Assembly: GCA_050011195.1 (NCBI GenBank)
Contig: JBEKJO010000005.1
Location: forward strand, 12,451 to 76,450
From: PALSA-1440 sp050011195
Lineage (GTDB): Bacteria; Verrucomicrobiota; Verrucomicrobiia; Limisphaerales; UBA8199
Direction of reading: 5' to 3'
DNA: 64,000 nt
Shown here: piece by piece, positions 33,495 through 42,734 of the stretch
Layout of the letters: every line of letters starts with the position of its first letter
Numbering within the stretch: the first letter of the stretch is position 1
Program-made: the position numbers and the translations under genes
The notes under the pieces: model-generated
What the model was told of the DNA's origin: nothing
What the model saw: only the letters and a program-made list of their open reading frames with translations
Database searches by the model: none

Positions 33495-35021
33495 ATGTCC
33501 CATCCGCTGCTCTACGAGGTCAATACGCGGTGCTGGTTGCGCGCTCTCTCGGAAAAGAGCGGCACCGGCATCACGCTCGCCACTGTTCCCGAGGCCGAAC
33601 TCGCTGGATGGCAGAAACTCGGGTTCACGCACGTCTGGCTCATGGGGGTTTGGACGACTGGCCCCCGCGCGCGCGCGGAGGCTTTGAAGCAGCCCGAACT
33701 GCGTAAGGCATACGACCAGGTCTTGCCGGGTTGGCAGGAGGCGGATGTGGCCGGCTCGCCCTACGCGATTGGCGATTACCAGGTTCCGCCCGCGCTGGGA
33801 GGCGAGGCCGGCCTGGGGGAGTTTCGCCGGAAGCTCCACGAGCATGGGTTGAAGCTGGTGCTGGACTTTGTGCCAAACCATGTGGGTTTGGATCATCCGT
33901 GGGTCCGGGAGCGGCCTGATTTGTTCGTGCAGAGCCTCAGAGAAGCCCCTGGAACATTCCCGCAGCGAACCCGCGCCGGACTTCGCTGGCCGGCCCACGG
34001 CAAAGACCCTTACTTTGCGCCCTGGGCGGATACCGTCCAATTGGATTACCGCCGCGCCGCCACCCGGGCAGTGATGGCGCAATTGCTTGAGTCAATCGCC
34101 ACGCGCTGTGACGGCGTCCGTTGCGACATGGCGATGCTGGTGCTCAACGATGTCTTCGCCAAAACCTGGGAGCAGTTCCCCCCCGTGGACCACCCATCCC
34201 ACATCACCAGTCACCAGTCACCAGTCACCAGTCACCCATCACCACCCCCCGAGTTCTGGGCTTCGGCGATTCCCGCGGTCAAAGAAGCGCACTCCGGATT
34301 CTTGTTCCTCGCGGAGGCTTACTGGGGGTTGGAGGCACGACTCCTGGCACTCGGGTTCGATTACACTTACGACAAAACGTTGTATGACGGCCTGGTATCC
34401 CGCGATGCGGCGGGAGTCCAACGTCATTTGCTCGGGATGACCGCGGAAGCCGTCGCCGGGGGCGCCCACTTCCTCGAAAATCACGACGAGCCGCGCATCG
34501 CTTCCATTCTGTCGCCGGCCGAGCACCGCGCAGCGGCCTTGCTCATGCTGGGGTTACCCGGCATGCGCTTTTTGCACGACGGCCAGCTTTCCGGGGCACA
34601 CCTCAAGATTCCAGTTCAACTGGCGCGCCGCGCCGCGGAATCAACCCAGGCGGATATAGAGAAGCTCTACGAGCAACTGTTGACGACGCTGCCGACCACA
34701 GCGGTGGGCCAGGGGAGAGGTGAATTGCGCAAACCGCGCGAGGCGTGGCCGGACAACCCCACCGCGCGGAATTTTGTCATCGTGCAATGGCAAAGGCGGG
34801 CGCCGGAGTTCGATCTGGTGGCTGTGAACCTCGCGCCTCATCGTGGTCAATGTTACGCACCGCTGAGTGTCGAGCATCTGGCGGCACACAACTGGAAGAT
34901 GAGAGACCTGCTGGGCCAGGAATGTCACAAACGCTCCGGGGATGACCTGCAGAACCAGGGTCTCTACCTGGACCTGCCGCCTCACGGCGCCCAGTTGTTC
35001 CACTTCGGGCCGATCAACTGA
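33495..35021 (+). CDS. Alpha-amylase family (GH13) glycoside hydrolase
   Basis: 508 residues. A (beta/alpha)8 GH13 barrel: region I VLDFVPNHV (122-130), region II with nucleophile Asp211 (GVRCDMA), region III with acid/base Glu274 (LFLAEAYWG), and region IV ENHDEPR with Asp331. All three catalytic carboxylates are present, so it is probably active on alpha-glucans. No signal peptide, so cytoplasmic. Residues 236-250 are encoded by a heptamer array (HITSHQSPVTSHPS...). The N-terminus MSHPLLYEVN and the atypically compact C-terminal domain resemble uncharacterised bacterial GH13 proteins more than classical amylases. Confidence 0.85.
   Translation: MSHPLLYEVNTRCWLRALSEKSGTGITLATVPEAELAGWQKLGFTHVWLMGVWTTGPRARAEALKQPELRKAYDQVLPGWQEADVAGSPYAIGDYQVPPALGGEAGLGEFRRKLHEHGLKLVLDFVPNHVGLDHPWVRERPDLFVQSLREAPGTFPQRTRAGLRWPAHGKDPYFAPWADTVQLDYRRAATRAVMAQLLESIATRCDGVRCDMAMLVLNDVFAKTWEQFPPVDHPSHITSHQSPVTSHPSPPPEFWASAIPAVKEAHSGFLFLAEAYWGLEARLLALGFDYTYDKTLYDGLVSRDAAGVQRHLLGMTAEAVAGGAHFLENHDEPRIASILSPAEHRAAALLMLGLPGMRFLHDGQLSGAHLKIPVQLARRAAESTQADIEKLYEQLLTTLPTTAVGQGRGELRKPREAWPDNPTARNFVIVQWQRRAPEFDLVAVNLAPHRGQCYAPLSVEHLAAHNWKMRDLLGQECHKRSGDDLQNQGLYLDLPPHGAQLFHFGPIN
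34205..34245. repeat. Heptamer array CACCAGT x4 inside the GH13 gene
   Basis: CACCAGT repeated four times, then CACCCAT and CACC, in perfect 7-bp phase, in frame. It encodes a Ser/Pro/Thr-rich loop (HITSHQSPVTSHPS) between regions II and III of the barrel, a position where an insertion is tolerable. Confidence 0.8.
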
Positions 35022-35090
35022 TACGGATCGGGTCGGCTTCAGGGAGAGCCTCTTCCCCCCACACCCCTTTTCCCCTTTAAGTCACAGGTA

Positions 35091-35190
35091 TCGTGATTTG
35101 ATTCGCCACGCCAGCTTTTGCTGCATTTAGTTCAAACGAGTTATTGCATGCCGCGTGAATTTGAGTCAATACTTGCTGAATTTAGTTAAG
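35091..35190. other. TTTGATTC/TTTAGTTC motifs upstream of gltB
   Basis: The 198-bp gap before gltB contains four T-rich cores related to those of the array at 8311-8558 (near 35097, 35126, 35160, 35181; spacings 29, 34, 21). Less regular, so it may be chance or a degenerate copy. No clear promoter seen. Confidence 0.3.
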
Positions 35191-35219
35191 ATTAGCGTGG
35201 AGATCCCGATCTCGCGGAA

Positions 35220-38200
35220 ATGACGATCAGAGCAGACAGCAAAGGTAATCGCGGTCAGGCGCAGCGGACCGGCCCACCGGCCAAGCAGGGTCTGTACGAC
35301 CCGCGGTTCGAGCACGAGGCGTGCGGCGTGGGGTTCGTGGTGAACATCAAGGGGCGGAAGTCTCATGCGATTATTCAGCAGGCGTTGCAGGTGCTGCTGA
35401 ATCTGAATCACCGGGGGGCGTGCGGGTGCGAGGCGAACACGGGGGACGGCGCGGGCATTCTGATCCAGCCGCCGCACGAGTTCCTCAAGCTGGTCGCCCG
35501 CGAGGCGCGGGTCACTTTGCCTTCCGCTGGCGAGTACGGGGTTGGGATGGTGTTTTTGCCGCAGGACGCGGCCCAGCGCGGCGAATGTGAGAAGATTTTC
35601 GAGGGCATCGCAGTTGAGGAAGGCCAGCCGGTTCTGGGCTGGCGCACCATCCCAGCCAGCAACGTCACCCTCGGGGCCACGGCCCTGGCCTCTGAGCCGC
35701 TCATGCGGCAGGTGTTCCTCGCTCGCAACGCGAAGCTCGCGGATGACCTCGCCTTCGAGCGCAAGCTCTACGTCATCCGCAAGCGCGCGGAGAATGCCAT
35801 CCGTTACTCGGGGAAGGTCGCGGGAGGCGACTTCTTCTACGTGTCCAGCCTCTCGTACAAGACGGTCGTTTATAAAGGCATGTTGCTCACGGAGCAGCTC
35901 GGCCAGTATTACCCCGACCTGTCGCACCCGGCGATGGCATCCGCGCTGGCGCTGGTGCATTCGCGGTTCAGCACCAATACTTTCCCGAGCTGGAACCGCG
36001 CCCACCCTTATCGCTACCTGGCCCACAATGGCGAGATCAACACGCTGCGCGGCAACATCAACTGGATGCATGCTCGCCAGGCCATGTTCGAGTCCGACCT
36101 TTTCGGCGATGACCTTAAGAAGGTCCTGCCCGTGATCTGCACTGATGGCAGCGACTCGGCGATGTTCGACAATTGCCTGGAGCTGCTCGTCCTGGCGGGC
36201 CGTTCGCTTCCGCACGCCATGATGATGATGATCCCCGAGCCGTGGACCCGGCACGAGAGCATGAGCGCCGAGAAGAAGGCCTTTTACGAGTATCACTCGT
36301 GCCTAATGGAGCCTTGGGACGGCCCGGCTTCCATTGCCTTCACGGACGGCCGGCAGATTGGCGCGGTGCTGGACCGCAACGGCCTGCGCCCCTCGCGCTT
36401 CTACGTCACCAAGGACGACCTGGTCATCATGGCCAGTGAAGTGGGCGTGCTCGAGGTGCCCGCCGACCGCGTGCTGCAAAAAGGCCGCCTTCAGCCCGGC
36501 CGCCTGTTCCTCGTCGATACCGAACAGGGCCGCATCGTCGCGGACGAGGAAATCAAGCGCCAGATCGCCACCGCCCATCCTTATCGCGACTGGCTGGACC
36601 AGAACCTGATCCGGCTGGCGGACGTTCCCGCCCCCGGCATCCTGCCGGAGCCGGACCACGAAACCGTGCTCCAGCGCCAGCTTGCCTTTGGTTACACCTT
36701 TGAAGACTTGCGCATTCTCATGCTCCCCATGGCCCGCGACGGCGCCGAAGCCGTAGGCTCGATGGGCACTGACACCCCGTTGGCCGTTTTGTCCAACAAG
36801 CCGCAGCCGCTCTCCAGCTACTTCAAACAACTCTTCGCGCAGGTTACCAATCCGCCGATTGACTGCATCCGCGAGGAGATCATCACGTCCACCGAGACGG
36901 CCATTGGCTCGGAGCGCAACCTGCTCAAGCCCTCACCTGAACACGCCCGGCTCATCGAACTCAAGTCCCCCATCCTCACCAACGAGGAGTTCGCCAAGCT
37001 CAAGCACATTGACCTGCCGGGCTTCAAATCCATCACCCTTCCGATCCTGTTCAAGGTCGCCGCCGGCGCGCCCGGTCTGGAGCAGGCGATGGACGACTTG
37101 TGCGCCAAGGTCAACCAAGCCGTCAAGGACGGCATCAACGTGGTTGTGCTGTCGGACCGTGGCGTGAACAAGGACTGGGCACCGATCCCGTCGCTGCTTG
37201 CGGTCGCAGGTCTGCATCACCACCTCATCCGCGAAGGCACCCGCACTCGCGTGGGGCTGGTGCTCGAATCCGGAGAGCCGCGCGAAGTCCATCAATACTC
37301 GCTCCTTATCGGCTATGGCTGCGGCGCCATCAACCCATACCTCGCTTTCGAGACGCTCGACGATATGCTGCGGCAGGGGCTTTTAACGGGCATGGATCAC
37401 AAAACCGCCTGCAAGAATTACCTCAAGGCCGCGATGAAGGGCGTGGTGAAGGTGCTCTCGAAGATGGGCATCTCGACCATCCAAAGCTATTGGGGCGCGC
37501 AGATATTCGAAGCGGTCGGTTTGAAACAGTCGTTCATTGACAAGCACTTCACGGGCACGCCCTCGCGCGTTGAAGGCGTGGGGATTGAGGTCATTGCGCA
37601 GGAAGTCCTTCTCCGGCACCAGCGCGCCTTCCCGGACCGTGCCGTCAACGGCCATTTGCTTGACGCCGGTGGCCAATACCAGTGGCGCGAGGACGGGGAG
37701 TACCACTTGTTTAACCCGCAGAGCATCCACAAGCTGCAGACGGCGGTGCGCACCGGCAGCTACCAGATTTTCAAAGAGTATTCCGCCCTGGTCAATGAGC
37801 AGGGCCGGAACTGGTGCACGTTGCGCGGCCTGCTCGACTTCAAGAAGGTCAAGCCCGTTCCCCTCGAAGAAGTTGAGTCGGTCGAGAGCATCATGAAGCG
37901 TTTCAAGTCGGGCGCCATGAGCTACGGCTCCATCAGTCAGGAGGCGCACGAGACGCTCGCCATCGCCATGAACCGCATTGGCGGCAAGAGCAACACCGGT
38001 GAGGGCGGCGAAGACCCCGAACGCTATGTCCCATTGCCGAATGGTGACTCGAAGAACAGCGCCATCAAACAGGTCGCTTCCGGCCGCTTCGGCGTCACCA
38101 GCCTCTATCTGGTCAACGCCAAAGAACTCCAAATCAAGATGGCCCAGGGCGCCAAGCCGGGCGAAGGCGGCCAGTTGCCCGGCCAGAAAGTCTATCCCTG

Positions 38201-39857
38201 GATCGCCAAAGTCCGCTACTCGACGCCTGGCGTCGGCCTGATCTCGCCGCCCCCGCACCATGACATTTACTCAATCGAAGACCTGGCCGAGTTAATCCAC
38301 GACCTGAAGAACGCGAACCATCACGCGCGCATCAGCGTCAAGCTCGTGTCCGAGATTGGCGTCGGCACCGTCGCCGCGGGCGTCGCCAAGGCGCACGCTG
38401 ACGTCGTGCTCATTAGCGGGTACGACGGTGGCACGGGCGCCTCCCCGCAAACCGGCATCAAGCACGCCGGCATCCCGTGGGAACTCGGTTTGGCCGAGAC
38501 GCACCAGACCCTCGTGCTCAATAACCTGCGCTCGCGCATTATCGTCGAGGCCGACGGCCAGTTGAAGACCGGCCGCGACGTGGTCATCGCCGCCCTGCTC
38601 GGGGCCGAGGAATTCGGGTTTGCCACCGCGCCGCTGGTGGCGATGGGCTGCATCATGATGCGCGTCTGCCACCTCAACACCTGCCCGGTCGGCGTCGCCA
38701 CCCAGGACCCGGAGCTGCGCAAACTCTTCGCGGGCGAGCCGGAGCACGTCGTCAACTTCATGCGCATGATCGCCGGGGAAGTGCGCGAGTTGATGGCGCA
38801 GCTCGGGTTCCGCCAGATGAACAAGATGATTGGCCGCGCCGACCGCCTCGAAGTCAAGAAGGCCGTGGACCACTGGAAAGCCCGGGGTCTGGACTTCAGC
38901 CAGATTCTTCACCAGCCTCAAGTCCCGACGGGCGTGGGCCGTTTCTGCCAGATTCCGCAGGAGCACGGCCTCGAACGGGCGCTGGACAACACCGTCCTGC
39001 GCAAGCTCTGCGCCCCCGCGATCGAGCGCAAGGAGAAGGTGCTGGCCTTCCTGCCCATCCGCAACGTCCACCGTGTCGTCGGCACCATTGTCGGCAGCGA
39101 AATCACCCGGCGGTGGGGCGCCGAGGGGTTGCCCGAGGACACCATCGAGATCCATTTCACCGGCAGCGCGGGGCAGAGCTTTGGCGCGTTTATACCCAAG
39201 GGAATGACCTTCTTCCTGGAAGGCGACTCCAACGATTACCTCGGCAAGGGCTTGTCGGGCGGCAAACTCATTATCTTCCCGCCGGCGCACTCCACCTTTG
39301 TCCCGGAGGAGAACATCATCGTCGGCAACGTGGCCCTTTACGGCGCCACCAGCGGTGAGGCCTATATCCGCGGCATGGCCGGTGAACGCTTCTGTGTGCG
39401 CAACAGCGGCGCCGATGCCGTGGTGGAATCCGTCGGGGATCACGGCTGCGAATACATGACCGGCGGCCGGGTGGTCGTGCTCGGGCCGACCGGACGCAAT
39501 TTCGCGGCCGGCATGTCCGGGGGTGTCGCTTATGTGCTCGACGAGGCGGGTGATTTCGCGCGCCGCTGCAACCTCCAGATGGTCGGCCTGGAGAAGCTGG
39601 AAGATGCGGACGAAATCGAACTGGTGTGGAAGATGATCCAGCGCCACCAGGCTTACACGCAGAGCGCTCTCGCGGCCAGGCTGCTCGCGAACTGGCGGCA
39701 AGTCGTGCCCAAGTTCGTCAAGGTCATGCCGAAGGACTACCAGCGCGTCTTGCAGTCCTTGAAACGCGTGCAGGAATCCGGCCTGAGCGGCGAGGAAGCC
39801 ATCATGGCCGCCTTTGAGGAGAACGCCCGCGACGCCGCCCGCATCGGCGGCGGGTGA
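35220..39857 (+). CDS. gltB: Glutamate synthase large subunit
   Basis: 1545 residues, the usual length. It transfers the glutamine amide to 2-oxoglutarate, giving two glutamates. An N-terminal glutamine-amidotransferase domain needs a processed N-terminal Cys; here it is Cys35 in EACGVGF, so about 34 residues would be removed, a long propeptide. The central and FMN-binding synthase domains follow, with the 3Fe-4S cluster region in CHLNTCPVGVATQD and the C-terminal GXGXG beta-helix (GAFIPKGMTF, VVVLGPTGRNFAAGMSGG). Followed nine bases later by gltD. Confidence 0.97.
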   Translation: MTIRADSKGNRGQAQRTGPPAKQGLYDPRFEHEACGVGFVVNIKGRKSHAIIQQALQVLLNLNHRGACGCEANTGDGAGILIQPPHEFLKLVAREARVTLPSAGEYGVGMVFLPQDAAQRGECEKIFEGIAVEEGQPVLGWRTIPASNVTLGATALASEPLMRQVFLARNAKLADDLAFERKLYVIRKRAENAIRYSGKVAGGDFFYVSSLSYKTVVYKGMLLTEQLGQYYPDLSHPAMASALALVHSRFSTNTFPSWNRAHPYRYLAHNGEINTLRGNINWMHARQAMFESDLFGDDLKKVLPVICTDGSDSAMFDNCLELLVLAGRSLPHAMMMMIPEPWTRHESMSAEKKAFYEYHSCLMEPWDGPASIAFTDGRQIGAVLDRNGLRPSRFYVTKDDLVIMASEVGVLEVPADRVLQKGRLQPGRLFLVDTEQGRIVADEEIKRQIATAHPYRDWLDQNLIRLADVPAPGILPEPDHETVLQRQLAFGYTFEDLRILMLPMARDGAEAVGSMGTDTPLAVLSNKPQPLSSYFKQLFAQVTNPPIDCIREEIITSTETAIGSERNLLKPSPEHARLIELKSPILTNEEFAKLKHIDLPGFKSITLPILFKVAAGAPGLEQAMDDLCAKVNQAVKDGINVVVLSDRGVNKDWAPIPSLLAVAGLHHHLIREGTRTRVGLVLESGEPREVHQYSLLIGYGCGAINPYLAFETLDDMLRQGLLTGMDHKTACKNYLKAAMKGVVKVLSKMGISTIQSYWGAQIFEAVGLKQSFIDKHFTGTPSRVEGVGIEVIAQEVLLRHQRAFPDRAVNGHLLDAGGQYQWREDGEYHLFNPQSIHKLQTAVRTGSYQIFKEYSALVNEQGRNWCTLRGLLDFKKVKPVPLEEVESVESIMKRFKSGAMSYGSISQEAHETLAIAMNRIGGKSNTGEGGEDPERYVPLPNGDSKNSAIKQVASGRFGVTSLYLVNAKELQIKMAQGAKPGEGGQLPGQKVYPWIAKVRYSTPGVGLISPPPHHDIYSIEDLAELIHDLKNANHHARISVKLVSEIGVGTVAAGVAKAHADVVLISGYDGGTGASPQTGIKHAGIPWELGLAETHQTLVLNNLRSRIIVEADGQLKTGRDVVIAALLGAEEFGFATAPLVAMGCIMMRVCHLNTCPVGVATQDPELRKLFAGEPEHVVNFMRMIAGEVRELMAQLGFRQMNKMIGRADRLEVKKAVDHWKARGLDFSQILHQPQVPTGVGRFCQIPQEHGLERALDNTVLRKLCAPAIERKEKVLAFLPIRNVHRVVGTIVGSEITRRWGAEGLPEDTIEIHFTGSAGQSFGAFIPKGMTFFLEGDSNDYLGKGLSGGKLIIFPPAHSTFVPEENIIVGNVALYGATSGEAYIRGMAGERFCVRNSGADAVVESVGDHGCEYMTGGRVVVLGPTGRNFAAGMSGGVAYVLDEAGDFARRCNLQMVGLEKLEDADEIELVWKMIQRHQAYTQSALAARLLANWRQVVPKFVKVMPKDYQRVLQSLKRVQESGLSGEEAIMAAFEENARDAARIGGG

Positions 39858-39866
39858 TCCGGAATT

Positions 39867-41351
39867 ATGGGCAAACCTACTGGCTTCATCGAATACCTGC
39901 GCGAGTTGCCGCTGGACCGCTCGGCTCTCGAGCGCATCCGCGATTGGAACGAGTTCCACTTGCACATGGAGCAGGGCAAGCTCCGCGAGCAGGCTGCCCG
40001 CTGCATGGATTGCGGCGTCCCGTTCTGCCACACCGGCACCCTGCTCAGCGGCATGGCTTCTGGTTGCCCCATCCACAACCTCATCCCCGAGTGGAATGAC
40101 CTCGTCTATCGCGGTCTGTGGAAAGAAGCCCTCGACCGCCTCCACAAGACCAATAATTTCCCCGACTTCACGGGGCGCGTCTGCCCGGCCCCCTGCGAAG
40201 GCTCCTGCGTCCTCGGCATCAACGCCCCGCCCGTCACCATCAAAAACCTCGAATGCGCCATTATTGACCGCGCCTGGGCCGAAGGCTGGGTCATGCCCGA
40301 CCCGCCCAAAGTCCGCACCGGCAGGAAAGTCGCCGTCGTTGGCTCTGGACCAGCGGGCCTCTGCGCCGCCGCCCAGCTTAACAAGGCCGGCCACTGGGTC
40401 ACCGTCTTCGAGCGCGCGGACCGCCCCGGCGGCTTGCTCATGTACGGCATCCCCAACATGAAGCTCGACAAGCAAAAGATCGTGCTCCCGCGCGTCGCTC
40501 AGATGGAAGCCGAGGGCAACAAGTTCGTCACCAACACCGAGGTCGGCGTTAACTATCCGGCGAAGAAGCTGCTCAAAGAGTTTGATGCCGTCGTCCTGTG
40601 CACCGGCGCTACCAAGCCGCGCGATCTGCCCGTCGAAGGCCGCACCCTGAAGGGCATCCACTTCGCCATGGACTTCCTGACCCACAACACCCGCCGCCTG
40701 CTGGACAGCAGCCAGAACGGGAATTTCATCTCCGCCGAAGGCAAGGACGTCATGGTCATCGGCGGCGGCGACACCGGCACCGATTGCGTCGGCACCTCCC
40801 TCCGCCACGGCTGCCAGAGCCTCGTCCAGGTGGAAATCCTCCCGCGCCCGCCCCTCGACCGCGCCGGTGACAACCCGTGGCCGGAGTGGCCCAAGGTCTA
40901 TCGCCTGGACTACGGTCAGGAAGAAGCCGCCGCGAAGTTCGGCGCCGACCCCCGCGTCTATCTCACCACCGCCAGCAAGTTTATCGGCGACGACCAAGGC
41001 TGGGTGAAGGAGGTTCTCACCGTCCAGGTCCAGTGGGAGCGCAACGAGAAAGGCCGGTTCCTGCCCAAAGAAGTGCCGGGGACCGAACAGGTCCGCCCCG
41101 CTCAGCTCGTCCTGTTGGCTATGGGCTTTCTCGGTCCCGAACAGCCTTTGCTCGACGACCTTGGCGTCCACCGCGACCCGCGCACCAACGTCAAAGCCGA
41201 GTTCGAGAAGTATTCCACCAATCTCAAAGGCGTCTTCGCTGCCGGCGACTGCCGCCGCGGCCAAAGCCTGGTCGTCTGGGCCTTCAACGAAGGCCGCGGC
41301 GCCGCCCGCGAGTGCGACCGCTTCCTCATGGGCCACACCCACCTGCCCTGA
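39867..41351 (+). CDS. gltD: Glutamate synthase small subunit
   Basis: 494 residues. An N-terminal 4Fe-4S region with CMDCGVPFCH and CPAPCEGSCVLG, then FAD-binding VVGSGPAGL and NAD(P)H-binding VIGGGDTGTDC. It passes electrons from NADPH to GltB. Follows gltB by 9 bp, so co-transcribed. A large antisense frame over gltB-gltD is a GC-skew artefact. Confidence 0.97.
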   Translation: MGKPTGFIEYLRELPLDRSALERIRDWNEFHLHMEQGKLREQAARCMDCGVPFCHTGTLLSGMASGCPIHNLIPEWNDLVYRGLWKEALDRLHKTNNFPDFTGRVCPAPCEGSCVLGINAPPVTIKNLECAIIDRAWAEGWVMPDPPKVRTGRKVAVVGSGPAGLCAAAQLNKAGHWVTVFERADRPGGLLMYGIPNMKLDKQKIVLPRVAQMEAEGNKFVTNTEVGVNYPAKKLLKEFDAVVLCTGATKPRDLPVEGRTLKGIHFAMDFLTHNTRRLLDSSQNGNFISAEGKDVMVIGGGDTGTDCVGTSLRHGCQSLVQVEILPRPPLDRAGDNPWPEWPKVYRLDYGQEEAAAKFGADPRVYLTTASKFIGDDQGWVKEVLTVQVQWERNEKGRFLPKEVPGTEQVRPAQLVLLAMGFLGPEQPLLDDLGVHRDPRTNVKAEFEKYSTNLKGVFAAGDCRRGQSLVVWAFNEGRGAARECDRFLMGHTHLP

Positions 41352-41401
41352 CGCAGCGCGGGAAAGCCGAAAGCAACGAGGATAGCGGATGGAGGATTAC
41401 A

Positions 41402-41626
41402 GTTGGCCCAACCCAGATCCAGAAACTCGCGCTTGAATGCCTTGTTGAGCGCCTTTGGGCTGTAGAGCCTCCGCCCCCTCATCGTCTTCTCTTCGCTCTT
41501 CTTCGTTTTGTAAATGGAGCTGTCAACTCCTGCGATCGCTTTATACACGTCGTCCAGCAAAGGCTGAAAGCGCTTCGCGACGAAGGTCGAGCCTCTATTG
41601 AAAGAGTACTCACCCGCAACGATCAT
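41402..41626 (-). pseudogene. Truncated BglII/BstYI-family restriction endonuclease
   Basis: The first ~75 codons (ATG at 41626) match the N-terminus of BstYI/BglII-type endonucleases: MIVAGEYSFNRGSTF, then KTKKSEEKTM, and LYSPKALNKAFKREF followed by GW. After WAN the match stops and the frame runs on into antisense gltD to 41102. The remaining part, with the catalytic residues, is missing. The ATG overlaps the methyltransferase stop (ATGA), so this is the restriction gene of a type II pair whose body is lost. Confidence 0.65.
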
Positions 41627-42582
41627 AAAAGAGTCCTTTCCTTGTCCCAGGCAGCAGGGCGTTGCGCCACCTTCTCGCGACCGGTTGGTGTGTAAACAGC
41701 TTTCCCGAGGGGCCGCAGTTTGAGCGTCCCCTCGCCCAGCTTCAGGAGTCTTTCGCGGGCCGTGTTCAGGTAAGCCAGCTCGCGGTCACAACCAAGCGCA
41801 CGACGTTCATGCTTGGCTGCCGCTATGAGTGCTGAACCGACCCCGCAGTATGGGTCGTAAATCCACTCATCTTTGCTTGTTAGTGCGAGGACGCATCGCT
41901 CCACAAGCTCGACGGGGAATTGGCAAGGGTGCTCGGTTTTTTCGGGGTGATTCGCTTTTACGTTGGGAATGTTCCACACGCTGTTCTTCCAGTCTTCGGC
42001 CAGAATCGTCCAGACGTCCGATGGATTTTTCCCGAGCGGATTCCCAGAAGGCAATCCCCTCTTCTCGCCTTTGAAATGGAGCTTGCCCGGATACTTCGCA
42101 GGCACGCGCACCGGATCAAGGTGGAATTGGTAGTCGTCGCTCTTGGTAAACCAAAGGATTGTCTCGTAGCGCCCGGAGAACCGCTGGCTGCAATGCAGGC
42201 CGCGCTCAAAGTGCCAGATGATGCGATTGCGCAATTGCAGTCCAAGAGCCTTGAAGATATCGTAGTAGTAGACGTCCAGTGGGAACACCTCGGCGTTTTC
42301 CACGTAGTTGCCCACCTGCCAGCAAATGCTCCCATCGGTTCTGAGCACACGAACCAGTTCGGCCAGCAGGGGCTTCTGTTGAGCGAGGTACTGTTTAAGC
42401 GAGAGCCGGTTCTCGTATTCTTTGCCGATGTTGTAAGGCGGCGACGTGACGATCAGCGAGAAGAAGCCGGCAGGAAGTTCTTTCGCCAGGGCCGACGAAT
42501 CGCCGCACGCCAACACGAGCCGTTCATCCGCAGAGAACTTGTCGGCGACGTGAAACTCTTCGTTGAACAGCGTTCGTACCAT
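41623..42582 (-). CDS. DNA amino-methyltransferase of a type II RM pair
   Basis: 319 residues, beta-class amino methyltransferase. Catalytic motif IV is TSPPYN (46-51); S-P-P-Y is the N4-cytosine type. The AdoMet motif near 240 is DPYCGVGSALIAA, reading in the order catalytic-then-AdoMet. The downstream gene fragment is of the BstYI/BglII family whose partners are N4-cytosine methyltransferases on GATC-centred sites, so RGATCY or similar is a guess. The gene is intact and may persist as a solitary methyltransferase. Confidence 0.88.
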   Translation of the reverse strand: MVRTLFNEEFHVADKFSADERLVLACGDSSALAKELPAGFFSLIVTSPPYNIGKEYENRLSLKQYLAQQKPLLAELVRVLRTDGSICWQVGNYVENAEVFPLDVYYYDIFKALGLQLRNRIIWHFERGLHCSQRFSGRYETILWFTKSDDYQFHLDPVRVPAKYPGKLHFKGEKRGLPSGNPLGKNPSDVWTILAEDWKNSVWNIPNVKANHPEKTEHPCQFPVELVERCVLALTSKDEWIYDPYCGVGSALIAAAKHERRALGCDRELAYLNTARERLLKLGEGTLKLRPLGKAVYTPTGREKVAQRPAAWDKERTLL

Positions 42583-42734
42583 GTGCTGCTATTGTGCGCT
42601 CTCGGATTGGCCCGGTCAACAATTGACGCAGGAAATTGACATGATGCGGGCGCGGGCCGTTTCGCGGCTTGTGCAGGCGGGCGGGCGTGGCGGACGGCGG
42701 CTGGCCCTTGTCCGGGCTGTAGAATGCTCGACCC

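Noticed and set aside
38292..41342. 1016-codon open frame antisense to gltB and gltD
   Set aside because: It lies over two well-conserved genes with clear motifs. Its composition, rich in Ala, Gly, Val and Asp with no recognisable motif, is what GC-rich codon-third positions produce on the opposite strand.
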